Positions 20,165 through 30,636 of a stretch of DNA of 64,000 nucleotides are shown piece after piece. The notes under the pieces were generated by a model, which had not been told where the DNA came from, did not search any database, and was given only the letters and a program-made list of their open reading frames with translations. The stretch is from Paenibacillus kyungheensis. Lineage in GTDB: Bacteria > Bacillota > Bacilli > Paenibacillales > Paenibacillaceae. The first letter of the stretch is position 1. Each line of letters starts with the position of its first letter. The stretch is from the NCBI RefSeq assembly GCF_028606985.1, contig NZ_CP117416.1, positions 4,006,001 through 4,070,000 of the forward strand. Reading direction: 5' to 3'. Both the position numbers and the translations under genes were made by a program.

Positions 20165-21468
20165 GATTGCAAAGACTTCATCACTTCATAATGAGCTGCA
20201 AGCGTCTGTTCAATATCTTCATCACTATGAACACCCGATACAAACATACCTTCAAATGGAGACGGAGCTACACTGATTCCGCGATCTAACATGGCTCCAA
20301 AGTAACGCTTGAACATATCCATATCGCTAGCTTTGGCAGAATCATAATCTGTTACCGGCCCTGCTGTAAAGAATGGACATACCATCGATCCTACACGATT
20401 GACAGTCAATGGAATCCCAAACTCAGCCGCATTCTTTTCAAATCCTGCTTGCAAACGAGCAGAAATTGTCTCCAAACGCTCATAAACTGCTGGAGTTAAA
20501 AGACTAAGTGTAGTATACCCTGCCGCCATAGCCAGTGGATTACCACTCAATGTTCCTGCTTGATAAATAGGGCCTGTTGGCGCTACTTGCTCCATAATTT
20601 CACGTTTACCACCATAAGCACCTACAGGCAATCCACCACCGATGACTTTACCCAGACATGTCAAATCAGGTGTAACACCGTAACGTCCTTGTGCACAATT
20701 CAAATCAACACGGAAACCTGTCATCACTTCATCAAAAATAAGCAAACTACCATATTGAGTCGTAATATCACGTAATCCCTGTAAAAATCCCGGTTGTGGT
20801 GGAACCACTCCCATATTTCCAGCAACAGGCTCTACAATAATACAAGCAATCTCTTCTCCAAAACGTTCAAACGCTAACTTTAGAGATTCCAGATCATTGT
20901 AAGGAACTGTAATCGTATTGGTTGCTACTGATTCAGGAACACCCGGACTATCAGGTAAACCTAATGTAGCGACACCTGAACCTGCTTTGATCAGCAGACT
21001 ATCGGAATGTCCATGATATGAACCTTCAAATTTCAAAATTTTATTGCGCTTTGTATATCCACGAGCAAGACGAATCACACTCATGGTCGCTTCTGTTCCT
21101 GAATTGACCATACGTACAATATCCATTGATGGAACACGTTCTACGACAAGCTTCGCCATTTTTGTTTCCAGTTCAGTAGGTGCACCAAAGCTTGTTCCTT
21201 TGATTGCTGTTTCTTGAAGAGCACGCACCACATCAGGATGCGCATGTCCCATAATGAGTGGTCCCCAAGAGCCGATATAATCGATAAATACATTACCATC
21301 AATATCATACAATCTTGAACCTTCACCACGTTCAGCATAGATTGGTGTTAAGCCTACCGTTTTGAAAGCACGAACAGGGCTGTTCACGCCTCCAGGAATA
21401 TATTGTTTTGCTTCTTCAAAAGCTTCTCGTGAACGCTCATCACGACGAACAGAATGAGTAGATTCCAT
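20161..21468 (-). CDS. hemL: Glutamate-1-semialdehyde 2,1-aminomutase
   Basis: A 435-residue PLP enzyme converting glutamate-1-semialdehyde to 5-aminolevulinate in the C5 heme pathway. Signatures: [37 protein letters not shown] and the PLP-lysine loop [17 protein letters not shown]. The ATG at 21468 has GGAGG 9 bases upstream; a TTG two codons earlier is too close to it. Follows hemB by 39 bases. Confidence 0.97.
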   Translation of the reverse strand: MESTHSVRRDERSREAFEEAKQYIPGGVNSPVRAFKTVGLTPIYAERGEGSRLYDIDGNVFIDYIGSWGPLIMGHAHPDVVRALQETAIKGTSFGAPTELETKMAKLVVERVPSMDIVRMVNSGTEATMSVIRLARGYTKRNKILKFEGSYHGHSDSLLIKAGSGVATLGLPDSPGVPESVATNTITVPYNDLESLKLAFERFGEEIACIIVEPVAGNMGVVPPQPGFLQGLRDITTQYGSLLIFDEVMTGFRVDLNCAQGRYGVTPDLTCLGKVIGGGLPVGAYGGKREIMEQVAPTGPIYQAGTLSGNPLAMAAGYTTLSLLTPAVYERLETISARLQAGFEKNAAEFGIPLTVNRVGSMVCPFFTAGPVTDYDSAKASDMDMFKRYFGAMLDRGISVAPSPFEGMFVSGVHSDEDIEQTLAAHYEVMKSLQS

Positions 21469-21507
21469 GAGCAAATACCTCCATCAATCAATTTATTTGA
21501 GATTAAA

Positions 21508-22512
21508 TTATTGTTCTTCACGCAACCAACGTACAACATCTTTGGAGAAATACGTAATAATCATGTCTGCTCCTGCACGTTTGAAGCCAAGCATCATTTC
21601 AGTTACAATCCCACGTTCATTAATCCAGCCATTTTGTGCAGCAGCTTTGACCATAGCGTACTCACCGCTTACGTTATAAGCCACCAATGGTAGATCAAAG
21701 TTCTCACGTACAGCACGCAATACATCCATATAAGCAAGAGAAGGTTTGACCATCAACATGTCTGCTCCTTCGGCTACATCACTTTCAGCTTCCCGTAATG
21801 CTTCACGTACGTTAGCAGGATCCATTTGATAAGACTTACGATCACCAAATTGAGGTGCAGATTGAGCAGCCTCACGGAATGGGCCATAAAATGCTGAAGC
21901 ATATTTAACAGCATACGACATAATCGGAATATCTTTGTATCCTGCTGCATCTAAGCCTTCACGAATCGCATATACAAATCCATCCATCATATTAGAAGGA
22001 GCAATAATATCTGCTCCTGCTTCTGCTTGAGAGACTGCTGTTTTGACTAACAATGTTAACGATTCATCGTTATCGACTTCTGCTTCAATATGACCATCAC
22101 ATTCATGTGCATGCACAACACCGCAATGTCCATGATCGGTAAATTCACATAGACACGTATCTGCAACCACTAGTAGATTCGGATAATTAGCTTTAATCCA
22201 GCGAGTCGCTTGTTGTACCAGACCATCTTGAGCATAAGCACCTGTACCTACACTATCTTTCACTTCAGGAACGGCAAATAATAAGACTGCTGGAATGCCC
22301 AATTCAGCAATTTCTTGAATTTCTGCTTGCATAGTATCTAATGAGAAATTGTATACGCCAGGCATCGACGAAATTTCTTCTTTTACATTTGTGCCGTATG
22401 TTACAAATACCGGTTGAATAAAATCGCTTTTGTGCAAAATCGTTTCTCTTACCATGCTACGAATAGCAGGCGTTTTGCGAAGACGACGGTGACGTGAAAA
22501 AGGTTGACTCAT
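21508..22512 (-). CDS. hemB: Porphobilinogen synthase (ALA dehydratase)
   Basis: Joins two 5-aminolevulinates into porphobilinogen. The 334-residue protein shows the zinc-binding cysteine loop [18 protein letters not shown], the Schiff-base region [14 protein letters not shown] and [13 protein letters not shown]. The Cys-rich loop indicates the zinc-dependent form. The ATG at 22512 has AAGGAGGA 8 bases upstream; the earlier ATG at 22518 is too close. Confidence 0.97.
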   Translation of the reverse strand: MSQPFSRHRRLRKTPAIRSMVRETILHKSDFIQPVFVTYGTNVKEEISSMPGVYNFSLDTMQAEIQEIAELGIPAVLLFAVPEVKDSVGTGAYAQDGLVQQATRWIKANYPNLLVVADTCLCEFTDHGHCGVVHAHECDGHIEAEVDNDESLTLLVKTAVSQAEAGADIIAPSNMMDGFVYAIREGLDAAGYKDIPIMSYAVKYASAFYGPFREAAQSAPQFGDRKSYQMDPANVREALREAESDVAEGADMLMVKPSLAYMDVLRAVRENFDLPLVAYNVSGEYAMVKAAAQNGWINERGIVTEMMLGFKRAGADMIITYFSKDVVRWLREEQ

Positions 22513-22574
22513 AATCATATTCCTCCTTGAATGTATACATCATAAATAACAACATATTCTTACTACCCTAGATA

Positions 22575-22604
22575 AATAAAACCGACCAGCACTTGCAAGG
22601 TCGG
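22575..22604 (-). terminator. Intrinsic terminator between cobA-hemD and hemB
   Basis: Minus-strand arms CCGACC / GGTCGG with TTTTATTT after. It would split the heme genes into hemA-to-hemD and hemB-hemL units or cut readthrough; no convincing separate hemB promoter is visible in the ~60 bases left. Confidence 0.65.
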
Positions 22605-22634
22605 CATATCTGATGTCGATCATCAATTTATAGC

Positions 22635-24185
22635 TTAAACATCTATCAATACATCAGCATTCCAACGACAAAGCACATCTAGTAATCCTTCAATCGTTGC
22701 TTGTTCAGCCAATAATCCTACTTTGAGGCCTGCTTGCTCTGCTGTTAAAGCAGTCTGCGGTCCAATACAAGCAATCATCGAATGTTGCAATGCTTGTACA
22801 GGATCTTCAATGCCCATCTTTTTCAAAGCTGCTAAAAGATTAGTTACTGTCGAAGAACTGGTAAATGTAACAGCATGAATCGCTTCTTCCTCTAATAACT
22901 TACGTAACTCAATATCATCTTCTCCGACCATAACTGTCTCATACGTATCGATCTCGGTCACTTCTATATTCATCGTTCGAAGTGTATCCGGTAACCATGA
23001 GCGTGCTAGATCACCACGGGGTAGTAAAACATGCTGTCCGGCTTGTAGTTGACCTTCTAAGCTGTCTAACAAGCCTTCTGCTTGGAATTTCTCAGGCAAG
23101 GGCATAGCAGCAATCCCATGCAATCTTAGAGCTTCTAATGTAGCAGGACCGACAGCTACTATTTTGGCACGATACAATGCTCGAATATCTTGAGCATGTA
23201 GCTTCAAATGTTCAAAGAAGTACTCTACTCCATTAACACTGGTGAAGAATACCCAATCATATTTAGGCAAATTTGATAAAGCATTGGCGATATTTTGAGT
23301 GCTTTCTTCATCTACAGACAGCCTTGTCTCAATTACTGGATACTCATACGGTTCTCCGCCTAGCTCATCAATACGATTAACCAATTCACTCGCCTGACTA
23401 CGTGCACGAGTTACCAAAATACGCTTACCGAATAGAGGCAAATCTTCTACCCATTTCAAATGCTCACGTTGATTCACCACTTCACCGACTACAATGACAG
23501 CAGGCGGTCTGAAGTTAGCAGCTTCTACTTTAGCAGCGATATCTTCAAGTGTACCGACCAGTGTCTCTTGTTCAGCTCGTGTTCCCCAACGAATCAAAGC
23601 AACAGGTGTAGATGTCGGTCGTCCATGCTTTATCAATTGCTCACTAATATAACCAATCTTAGCAACACCCATCATAAAGACAAGTGTTCCTGTAGCGTTA
23701 GTCACTTTATCCCAGTGAATACTTTGATCCAATTTATCAGGGCTCTCATGCCCTGTAATAATAGATAAAGATGAAGCAAAGTCACGATGAGTAACCGGAA
23801 TACCTGCATATGCAGGCACAGCAATCGAAGAACTAATCCCCGGTACAATTTCATAAGGAATCTGATGTTGGCGTAGCAATTCAGCTTCTTCCGCTACTCT
23901 ACCAAAAATCGTCGGATCGCCACCTTTTAGACGGACAACCGTTTTCCCTTGTAAAGCCAGATCAACCAGCAACTGATTAATCTCTTCTTGCTTCATCGTA
24001 TGACGATCAGGCAATTTGCCTACATAAATTTTTTCTGCTCCTGGCTTGACTTGCTTGAGCAACCGTGGACTTGCTAGACGATCATAGACTACCGCATCTG
24101 CAAGCCCTATGCATTCCCAGCCCCGAAGCGTAATTAACTTTAACGCTCCAGGACCTGCCCCCACCAAATACACTTTACCGGTCAT
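22635..24185 (-). CDS. cobA-hemD: Fused uroporphyrinogen-III C-methyltransferase / uroporphyrinogen-III synthase
   Basis: A 516-residue two-enzyme protein. Residues about 1-245 are a SUMT methylase (VYLVGAGPGALKLITLRG, VVYDRLASPRLL, VRLKGGDPTIFGR, GIPVTHRDFASS), making precorrin-2. Residues about 250-510 are HemD (KRILVTRARSQASELVNR, then FTSVNGVEYFF), closing the tetrapyrrole ring. B. subtilis keeps these activities separate; the fusion places the branch from heme to siroheme/cobalamin on one chain. It ends before a terminator and starts 4 bases after hemC. Confidence 0.95.
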   Translation of the reverse strand: MTGKVYLVGAGPGALKLITLRGWECIGLADAVVYDRLASPRLLKQVKPGAEKIYVGKLPDRHTMKQEEINQLLVDLALQGKTVVRLKGGDPTIFGRVAEEAELLRQHQIPYEIVPGISSSIAVPAYAGIPVTHRDFASSLSIITGHESPDKLDQSIHWDKVTNATGTLVFMMGVAKIGYISEQLIKHGRPTSTPVALIRWGTRAEQETLVGTLEDIAAKVEAANFRPPAVIVVGEVVNQREHLKWVEDLPLFGKRILVTRARSQASELVNRIDELGGEPYEYPVIETRLSVDEESTQNIANALSNLPKYDWVFFTSVNGVEYFFEHLKLHAQDIRALYRAKIVAVGPATLEALRLHGIAAMPLPEKFQAEGLLDSLEGQLQAGQHVLLPRGDLARSWLPDTLRTMNIEVTEIDTYETVMVGEDDIELRKLLEEEAIHAVTFTSSSTVTNLLAALKKMGIEDPVQALQHSMIACIGPQTALTAEQAGLKVGLLAEQATIEGLLDVLCRWNADVLIDV

Positions 24186-24189
24186 ACAC

Positions 24190-25140
24190 TCATCCCCTTA
24201 CTTCTGCCAGTATCCGATCTGCTCCCTGACTTTTCAGTTGTGCCGCTACAGCAATACCAAGTGCTACAGGATCTGTACCCTGCATCGTTTCTTTCAGCAT
24301 AATACTGCCATCCGGTGTAGCAACCATTCCTGTTAATTGTATAATACTTTGCTCTTCCGGCACATCCGAACTTTGAAGACGAACTGCATATGCACCGATA
24401 GGCACCTGACAACCACCATTTAACTCAGCCAAAAATGTACGTTCTGCTGTAACTGTGACTGCGGTTAGATCGTCATTATACAAAGACAACAATTGCAACA
24501 TTTCGATATCATCTGCGCGACATTCGATTCCAAGTGCTCCTTGTCCTACAGCAGGCAGACAGATGTCTGTCGGTAAAAAGGAAGTGATTCGATCCGACCA
24601 ACCCATACGCTCTAATCCTGCCGCCGCTAGCATAATCGCATCAAAGCCTTCGGTTTCAAGCTTACGCAAACGAGAATCAATATTGCCTCGAATCGATTCA
24701 ATTTGTAGATCAGGACGATATAATTTAAGCTGACTTGCACGTCTAAGACTACTTGTACCAAGCTTAGCCCCTTGCGGAAGCTCTTCTAACGAACAACCTG
24801 TACGTGTAATCAAGCAATCTCTAGGATCGACTCTTGGTGGTATTGCACCATTGATAAGACCTTCTTGTAATTCAGACGGCATATCTTTCATACTATGCAC
24901 AGCCATATCAATCTCACCATCAAGTAGTGCTTGCTCAATTTCTTTAACAAATAGACCTTTTCCCCCGACTTTGGACAAAGTAACATCTAGAATCCGGTCG
25001 CCTTTGGTAATAATCTTTTTAATTTCAAAATGTACTTCTAGACCTTGCTCTTCACTAATCGCGGTTAACGCATCAATCACATGACCTGTTTGTGTTAACG
25101 CTAGAGCACTTTGTCTACTTCCTACTACGATCGTACGCAT
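24190..25140 (-). CDS. hemC: Hydroxymethylbilane synthase
   Basis: Polymerises four porphobilinogens on a dipyrromethane cofactor. The 316-residue protein has [23 protein letters not shown], the substrate motif [11 protein letters not shown] and the cofactor cysteine in [14 protein letters not shown]. The ATG at 25140 is chosen because AGGAG lies 8 bases upstream; an upstream in-frame ATG at 25170 falls in the end of the preceding gene. Confidence 0.97.
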   Translation of the reverse strand: MRTIVVGSRQSALALTQTGHVIDALTAISEEQGLEVHFEIKKIITKGDRILDVTLSKVGGKGLFVKEIEQALLDGEIDMAVHSMKDMPSELQEGLINGAIPPRVDPRDCLITRTGCSLEELPQGAKLGTSSLRRASQLKLYRPDLQIESIRGNIDSRLRKLETEGFDAIMLAAAGLERMGWSDRITSFLPTDICLPAVGQGALGIECRADDIEMLQLLSLYNDDLTAVTVTAERTFLAELNGGCQVPIGAYAVRLQSSDVPEEQSIIQLTGMVATPDGSIMLKETMQGTDPVALGIAVAAQLKSQGADRILAEVRG

Positions 25141-25166
25141 ATATTCATCTCCTGATCCCATTGTAT

Positions 25167-25877
25167 TCAATAGTCTAATTGCTCTATTGATTGGTTGATC
25201 CAGTGTTGTATTTGTTGCTCACTCCAGGGTTCAAATACACCCTGCCGAATATCTTCTAAAATAGAAAGCGACATCGCTTGATGTAGCAATGATTTGCGTA
25301 ATGATTCATCGCTGACTTGTGTAGCAATCTTTTCCCGTAAATGATACAAAAAATCAATATACATCTCATATTCATTTCCAAAATGTTGATTGATTTCTTT
25401 CGCAATCTGACGACCTGCTAAAGGTCCAGCTCCAGAAGTCGCTACAGCTATCGTTAACCGTCCACGACGAATCACATTTGGATTAATAAAAGTACTCTGT
25501 TCACGCTGATGAGCAACATTTACCGGAATGCGGTAAGAACGTGCTTCATTAGCAACTTGATTATTAACTTCAGGTACTGATGTAGCCGCATGTACCAAAA
25601 AATAAGGTCTGTAACCAAATTCACTAAGTTTCTCATCGGAAAGAACACGATTAGCGATATCACCACTCTGATATTCGCGATCATGCCAGCGTATCTGCTG
25701 TTGATCTACTAATTGTTGCAATTTCGGTGTTACAGTAGGGCTGATTATCGTGAGTACGGCTCCTGCTTGTAGCAAAGAGATACTTTTACGTTCAGCCACT
25801 TTACCGCCACCTACAATCAGACAATCTTGATCTCTACAATCCAGCATAATAGGCAGATAATGAATAGAATCACTCAT
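25167..25877 (-). CDS. sirC: Precorrin-2 dehydrogenase (siroheme synthesis)
   Basis: NAD-dependent oxidation of precorrin-2 to sirohydrochlorin, by homology to SirC/YlnF and the N-terminal part of CysG. The 236-residue protein opens with [14 protein letters not shown] and the nucleotide motif [13 protein letters not shown], then [22 protein letters not shown]. No separate ferrochelatase domain is visible. Start at 25877 overlaps the ccsA-like stop (ATGA). It sits inside the heme operon, which B. subtilis lacks. Confidence 0.9.
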   Translation of the reverse strand: MSDSIHYLPIMLDCRDQDCLIVGGGKVAERKSISLLQAGAVLTIISPTVTPKLQQLVDQQQIRWHDREYQSGDIANRVLSDEKLSEFGYRPYFLVHAATSVPEVNNQVANEARSYRIPVNVAHQREQSTFINPNVIRRGRLTIAVATSGAGPLAGRQIAKEINQHFGNEYEMYIDFLYHLREKIATQVSDESLRKSLLHQAMSLSILEDIRQGVFEPWSEQQIQHWINQSIEQLDY

Positions 25878-26701
25878 ACACCCACCCATTGATGAAAAGC
25901 AGACCATGAATTAGAAACAAAATTTAAAATAAACAAAATATATCCTAAGATTGCCCATAGTGCCATCGTGTTGGCTGAATAGTTACGCATTTTTTTGGTA
26001 GCAAAAAAAGCGACATACACACATAACGCTAACAACGTAAACACCACTTTGGAATCCAGCAAAAGAATATATCTTCCTTCTGCAACAATCGACATCAAAG
26101 CGACAATCAACGAAACGATCAATACCGGTGTACCGATTAACATCGCTGTGTAAGTGTACTTCTCCATACTTTCTAAGCTAGGTAAACGGCGTACTGTATT
26201 ATCCCATTTTTTTTGTTTTAATTTGCGATGTAAAAAGAGATACATCGAAGCAAACACAGCAGCTACCGTATAAGCAGCAAAACTAATATTAGCAAATATT
26301 ACATGTAAAATTAATAATCCATGAACGGTATCCCAACCTGTAGGGAGTACACCTTCACCCGGTGAATGAAGTCGATTTTGCACCATAGCACAAAAGCCGA
26401 TTACATTTAACAGCAATACGGCATAATCAGTCTTCAATACCTTTTCAATAAAAAAGGAAATTAATATTAAAATAAAAGTCAGTACAAAGAAAAAATCATA
26501 CGTTGAAAATAACGGTAATGTTTTTTCCTCTATCGTTCGAATCGTAATACTGACGATCTGAATAACAAATACCAAAATAAGAAACCCTGTGCCTAACCGC
26601 TTCGCCCTCGGATTGCGACGAATGCAATCCGAGAAATAAAACAGAAGGCTCAGGGCGTATAAATAAATAATAATATCGTATAACAGGTTAAAAAGCGTCA
26701 A
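25874..26701 (-). CDS. hemX: HemX/CcsA-type membrane protein
   Basis: A 275-residue protein with about eight membrane helices of the cytochrome-c assembly (CcsA/HemX) superfamily. In B. subtilis HemX lies after hemA and lowers HemA level; heme handling is inferred. A loop near residues 120-135 (PGEGVLPTGWDTVHG) and conserved His in helices (TVHGLLILHVIFANISF) fit heme-binding family members. TTG start with an AGGTGA site 6 bases upstream. Confidence 0.85.
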   Translation of the reverse strand: MTLFNLLYDIIIYLYALSLLFYFSDCIRRNPRAKRLGTGFLILVFVIQIVSITIRTIEEKTLPLFSTYDFFFVLTFILILISFFIEKVLKTDYAVLLLNVIGFCAMVQNRLHSPGEGVLPTGWDTVHGLLILHVIFANISFAAYTVAAVFASMYLFLHRKLKQKKWDNTVRRLPSLESMEKYTYTAMLIGTPVLIVSLIVALMSIVAEGRYILLLDSKVVFTLLALCVYVAFFATKKMRNYSANTMALWAILGYILFILNFVSNSWSAFHQWVGV

Positions 26702-26715
26702 AGCGAATCACCTGC

Positions 26716-28101
26716 CTATAGGGTTGCGGGAGCAAAAGACCCAAAACTACCTTCTAATCCCAATTTATTAGCTTGCACAGGCGACTGTGCTTCAGAAACT
26801 TCGCTTTGATTGACTTGATCTGCTGAATGTTCAAGCTGATCTTCTAAAGCAAATATTCGAGTGAACAAATCAAGTGCTTCAGCCCCATCTTTCTCGGCAG
26901 CCATTTCTTTAATCCGATGAATCGGTTCATGATTCATTTGATTTACGATACTTTTGGTTAGACGACTGATCACTTTACGTTGTCGTTCATCTAACTCTGG
27001 TAATTTATTAAATAAACTTTCCAGTGTCTCTGCATGAATATCTGCTCCACGTTCTTGTAGAGCACGAATTGCTGGACGTACACCTAATGTTTTGAGCCAT
27101 TGATTGAACGATTCTACTTCTTGGCGGATCATACGCTCAATCTTAATCGATTCTGCTCGGCGCATTTCCATATTGCTTTCTACAATACCTTCTAGATCAT
27201 CGATATCATATAAAAACACATTGCTAATATCGCCAATTGCTGGATCGATATCACGTGGAACCGCTATATCAATCATAAACAAAGGACGAGACTTACGCAA
27301 TTTCATACTTTGAGCAAGTGTATCTGCATTTAGTACATATCCTTGTGCTCCTGTAGAACTGATCAGAATATCTACTTGATGTAAACGATCCATCGCTTGT
27401 TCAATAGTACACGGTGTACCGTTGAACTTATGCGCCAATTCTTGAGCACGTCCAAGTGTACGATTCGCTACAATCACTTCAGCCGCACCGTTCGCATATA
27501 GATGCTTCACAGTAAGCTCGCTCATTTTACCAGCACCTAGAATCATAATCACTTTATTATGAAAAGCACCGAAAATGCGCTTGCCTAACTCTACAGCTGC
27601 ATAACTGATCGAAACTGCACTTTCACCGATCATTGTTTCTGAATGTGCCCGTTTGCCCAGTGTCACAGCTTGCTTAAACAACATATTAAACCATGTACCT
27701 GTTGCTTTATTTTCTTGCGCCCATTGGAATGAACGCTTTACTTGACCCAGAATCTGAGTCTCACCCAGCACCATCGAATCCAATCCACAAGCTACACGAA
27801 AAAGATGACTAATCGCTTGTTCATCTTCATATATATATAAATGCTGTGTAAATTCCTGACGGGGAATACCGAACCACTGCTCCATAAAGGTACGAATAAA
27901 ATGTCCACACATATGCAGACGATCTAATACCACGTAAATCTCCGTACGGTTGCAAGTCGCTACAATAGTCCCTTCCAACACACTCTTAGTTTCTCTGAGC
28001 TGCCGGAGCGCCTGCGGTAAATCTTCGTCCGCAATAGCAAACCGTTCTCTCACTTCAACGGGTGCTGTGCGGTAATTCAATCCGACAACAACGATGTGCA
28101 T
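26716..28101 (-). CDS. hemA: Glutamyl-tRNA reductase
   Basis: First committed step of C5 tetrapyrrole synthesis: reduces glutamyl-tRNA to glutamate-1-semialdehyde. The 461-residue protein has catalytic Cys50 in ATCNRTEIYVV, HLFRVACGLDSMVLGETQILGQ (family signature, split: HLFRVACGLDSM, VLGETQILGQ), an NADPH Rossmann motif MILGAGKMSELTVKHL, and a C-terminal dimerisation helix. Heads the hem operon and starts after a 60-base leader. Confidence 0.97.
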   Translation of the reverse strand: MHIVVVGLNYRTAPVEVRERFAIADEDLPQALRQLRETKSVLEGTIVATCNRTEIYVVLDRLHMCGHFIRTFMEQWFGIPRQEFTQHLYIYEDEQAISHLFRVACGLDSMVLGETQILGQVKRSFQWAQENKATGTWFNMLFKQAVTLGKRAHSETMIGESAVSISYAAVELGKRIFGAFHNKVIMILGAGKMSELTVKHLYANGAAEVIVANRTLGRAQELAHKFNGTPCTIEQAMDRLHQVDILISSTGAQGYVLNADTLAQSMKLRKSRPLFMIDIAVPRDIDPAIGDISNVFLYDIDDLEGIVESNMEMRRAESIKIERMIRQEVESFNQWLKTLGVRPAIRALQERGADIHAETLESLFNKLPELDERQRKVISRLTKSIVNQMNHEPIHRIKEMAAEKDGAEALDLFTRIFALEDQLEHSADQVNQSEVSEAQSPVQANKLGLEGSFGSFAPATL

Positions 28102-28161
28102 TGCAAGTTCACCTGCCTAATCTAAAAGTCATATCTCTATACGTTCATTAACAATACGTTA

Positions 28162-28170
28162 ATTATATCA
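28162..28170 (-). promoter_or_regulatory. Extended -10 promoter for hemA
   Basis: TGATATAAT on the minus strand (TGn plus a perfect TATAAT), 61 bases upstream of hemA. No good -35 is seen, as often with extended -10 promoters. Confidence 0.5.
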
Positions 28171-28292
28171 CAGCTAAATTACGAATTTCGTCGTTTTTAT
28201 GAAATGTTTATGAAATCATCATCGGAATATAGACACAATTTCTTTATCCCTACCATAATCAAATGATTTCATATCTTCAAATGATGGACTTA

Positions 28293-28328
28293 AAAAGAAA
28301 TAGCCATAGGTAACCCCCATGGCTATTG
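28293..28328 (-). terminator. Intrinsic terminator after speD
   Basis: Minus-strand arms AATAGCCAT / TATGGCTATT with a T-rich tail (TTCTTTTTAA), about 52 bases past the speD stop. Confidence 0.7.
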
Positions 28329-28379
28329 TTTAGATCTTATTTCATTTTAATCTTTTGCTTCTACAAAGCAAAGTTTATA

Positions 28380-28784
28380 TTATTGATTGATAAGTTCAAC
28401 CGATTTGATTTCAGGTGTTTCCACTTGAAGTTCTCCCAAACCGCGAACTAATTTTTTGGCATACGTTTTTTCAGGTTTCAGAACGGATACCAGGTAGTCA
28501 ATAGCTAACTGTGGATCTACGGTCTCTCCGCAGGTATAGCAGTCAATAGCCGCGAATCCTCTCTCAGGATATGTGTGAATCGAGAGGTGACTCTCCGACA
28601 ACAAAACAAGTACTGTAGCACCTTGTGGTTCGAATTGTTTGGCTTGAACAGACATTACTGTTGCTCCGCATGCTTCAGCTGCATCAACCATATGAGCTTG
28701 CAAAACCTCAGCATTATTCAGCATATCAAAATCTACACCCCAAGTATCGACAGCAACGTGTCTTCCGAAAGTTGAGTATTCCAT
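28380..28784 (-). CDS. speD: S-adenosylmethionine decarboxylase proenzyme
   Basis: Makes decarboxylated SAM, the aminopropyl donor for spermidine. A 134-residue class 1B enzyme that self-cleaves to form a pyruvoyl group: the site is Glu64-Ser65 in LLSESHLSIHTYPE, with the catalytic Cys and His regions in GFAAIDCYTCGE. Starts after GGGGGAACC with the ATG at 28784. Single gene between terminators, behind an unusual structured leader; no spermidine synthase lies next to it. Confidence 0.95.
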   Translation of the reverse strand: MEYSTFGRHVAVDTWGVDFDMLNNAEVLQAHMVDAAEACGATVMSVQAKQFEPQGATVLVLLSESHLSIHTYPERGFAAIDCYTCGETVDPQLAIDYLVSVLKPEKTYAKKLVRGLGELQVETPEIKSVELINQ

Positions 28785-28834
28785 CTTCCGGTTCCCCCTT
28801 CCTAGGAATAAAATGTTTGAAAAATTTCATCCGC

Positions 28835-28911
28835 TAGGACCTACGTCATTCACTTCCCGAGGGTCTTATCTCTCGCAACATTACTATGTCCTGAGTGAAT
28901 CCTGGTTCCTA
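28835..28911 (-). ncRNA. Structured 5' leader of speD, possible cis-regulatory RNA
   Basis: Three nested helices can be drawn on the minus strand: outer TAGGAACC/GGTCCTA (one bulged base), middle ATTCACT/AGTGAAT (28894-28900 with 28848-28854), inner CGAG/CTCG. The element is about 77 bases and ends some 50 bases before speD. No T-tract follows directly, so it is not a plain terminator. I do not recognise it as a known riboswitch class. Confidence 0.45.
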
Positions 28912-29053
28912 ATATTATTTTCAACGAGATTAAAAATAACATCTATCGACATGAAATGCAAGCCTTTTTGCAATATTTATTAAATATTTAAAGATTGTTT
29001 ATTTTATCTGATTTAGTATGCATTTTTATGTATAAATATAATATTTTTATAAT

Positions 29054-29087
29054 AAAAAAGCCTGCTTTCCTCAAAAGGAAAACAGAC
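29054..29087 (-). terminator. Intrinsic terminator after the 29.1-kb hypothetical gene
   Basis: Minus-strand 11-bp arms GTCTGTTTTCC / GGAAAGCAGGC (two G-T pairs) followed by six T, 15 bases past the stop. Confidence 0.85.
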
Positions 29088-29101
29088 ACTATGATTCGTA
29101 G

Positions 29102-29683
29102 TTAAGCTTCCATACCGAACAATCTTTGGGATTGAATACGTAGCTCTTGATCAATCTGCTCATACGGACCTTGTGAAGCTAAACGTTGGTCCAACAGACG
29201 ATCTACAATACTTCGCACCAATTCAATATCAGTCTCAACAGATACAGATTGCCACTGGCTTTTCATATCTATTGCTGTATGTTTGTGTTGGTAGATCATT
29301 TTCTCTTGTTCGCCTATACATTCCACAATCTGACGAACAGAGCCTTGTTGATAATGGTATCTCATGATAAATCCATCATAGATTCGATTGACTACTCCGT
29401 TGCCTTTGAAAGCAACAAATAGTTTGCGAATGATGTTGGTTAACTGCGGATTTACCAAGCGGAAAGATAACTCACAGACATAGCTTCCTTCTCTGAGGTC
29501 AAAAGGTAAATGCACTTCTTCTCCGTTTTTCACTCCGAGAACAATTTCCTGATTTCCGTTATCAAGTATTTTTACCCGATGGTGGATCTGAGGATCTTCG
29601 GCATAATGGACAAACTGGGACATTTGAGCTTTCGACAACTGTAAACTGGCTTTAATATATTCTGTGGCTAACCGCTGAGCCAT
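29102..29683 (-). CDS. Hypothetical protein, 193 aa
   Basis: Soluble, no signal peptide or membrane helix. The N-terminal half looks beta-rich (RVKILDNGNQEIVLGVKNGEEVHL in part: VKILDNGNQEIVL), then FRLVNPQLTNIIRKLFVAFKG, and the C-terminal half is helical and charged (DIELVRSIVDRLLDQRL, EQIDQELRIQSQRLFG). I do not recognise the family. GAGGAG ribosome site; own terminator, and a TATAAT at 29722-29727 upstream, so it appears monocistronic between engB and speD. Confidence 0.75.
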   Translation of the reverse strand: MAQRLATEYIKASLQLSKAQMSQFVHYAEDPQIHHRVKILDNGNQEIVLGVKNGEEVHLPFDLREGSYVCELSFRLVNPQLTNIIRKLFVAFKGNGVVNRIYDGFIMRYHYQQGSVRQIVECIGEQEKMIYQHKHTAIDMKSQWQSVSVETDIELVRSIVDRLLDQRLASQGPYEQIDQELRIQSQRLFGMEA

Positions 29684-29785
29684 AAAAATCTCCTCAATTC
29701 TTTTAACATTCCAATATATTCATTATACATCATCTGCGAAACGCCTTGCTTGTGATCAAGATGAACTATTTTCACCATATTCCAG

Positions 29786-29806
29786 AAAAAAACGGAACAA
29801 TCCCCG
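29786..29806 (-). terminator. Weak terminator-like hairpin after engB
   Basis: Minus-strand arms CGGGG / TTCCG (two G-T pairs) with a four-base loop and seven T, about 75 bases past the engB stop. Confidence 0.4.
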
Positions 29807-29880
29807 TAAAGTTCTAAAGAACGGCCTGAATACTCACTTTTCTATACAAACTTCTTCGTTTTGCTGACCTGTTCGTGACT

Positions 29881-30570
29881 TTATTGATTGCTTTGAGGGG
29901 GTTTGGACTCTTCCATTTCTAACGAATGATCTTCGTTCTCTGTCTCCACTTGCGCTACTTCTTCATCATCTTCTGACTCAGGAAGTGCAAAAGCATAACG
30001 TTCGATGACGGACCATAGTTCATCTTTACCCAATCCTGTTTCAGATGAAAACAGTACAAAATCATCTTCCGGTACAAAGCTCAAACCATGTTTAACGATT
30101 TTGATATGCTTGTCCCATTTACTACGTGGAATCTTATCGGCTTTGGTAGCAACGATACAGACATCCCGTTCATAGTATTTAAGCCACTCATACATAATTA
30201 CATCGTCTTTGGAAGGTGGATGGCGAAGATCGATCACCAGTACAACCATACGTAACGTTTCGCGTTCGAGTAAATATTTTTCAATCATTTTACCCCATGC
30301 TTCACGCTGACTTTTGGAAACTTTGGCATAACCATATCCAGGAAAATCGACGAAATACATCGATTCATTGATCATATAGTAGTTTAGATGTTGTGTTTTA
30401 CCCGGTGTTGCACTGGTACGTGCCAGGTTTTTACGGCTAATCAAACGGTTAGTCATAGAAGATTTACCTACATTAGATCGTCCTGCTAGAGCAATCTCTG
30501 GCAACCCATCTTCCGGGTATTGGTTCGGACGCACCGCGCTAATAATAAATTCCGCGCTATTTACTTTCAT
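29881..30570 (-). CDS. engB: Ribosome-biogenesis GTPase YsxC/EngB
   Basis: A 229-residue essential GTPase of 50S assembly. Motifs: P-loop [17 protein letters not shown], switch [21 protein letters not shown] (DxxG), [11 protein letters not shown]. The family is usually ~195 residues; the extra ~30 C-terminal residues are acidic and low complexity ([19 protein letters not shown]), probably a disordered tail. Downstream of lonA as in Bacillus, but here separated by 320 bases including a large palindrome. Confidence 0.96.
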   Translation of the reverse strand: MKVNSAEFIISAVRPNQYPEDGLPEIALAGRSNVGKSSMTNRLISRKNLARTSATPGKTQHLNYYMINESMYFVDFPGYGYAKVSKSQREAWGKMIEKYLLERETLRMVVLVIDLRHPPSKDDVIMYEWLKYYERDVCIVATKADKIPRSKWDKHIKIVKHGLSFVPEDDFVLFSSETGLGKDELWSVIERYAFALPESEDDEEVAQVETENEDHSLEMEESKPPQSNQ

Positions 30571-30636
30571 AATTACAAGTTCCCCTTTAGTTAGAAGTTG
30601 AAAGTGAATCGCTGACCTATTAGCTTCAATCGCTCC

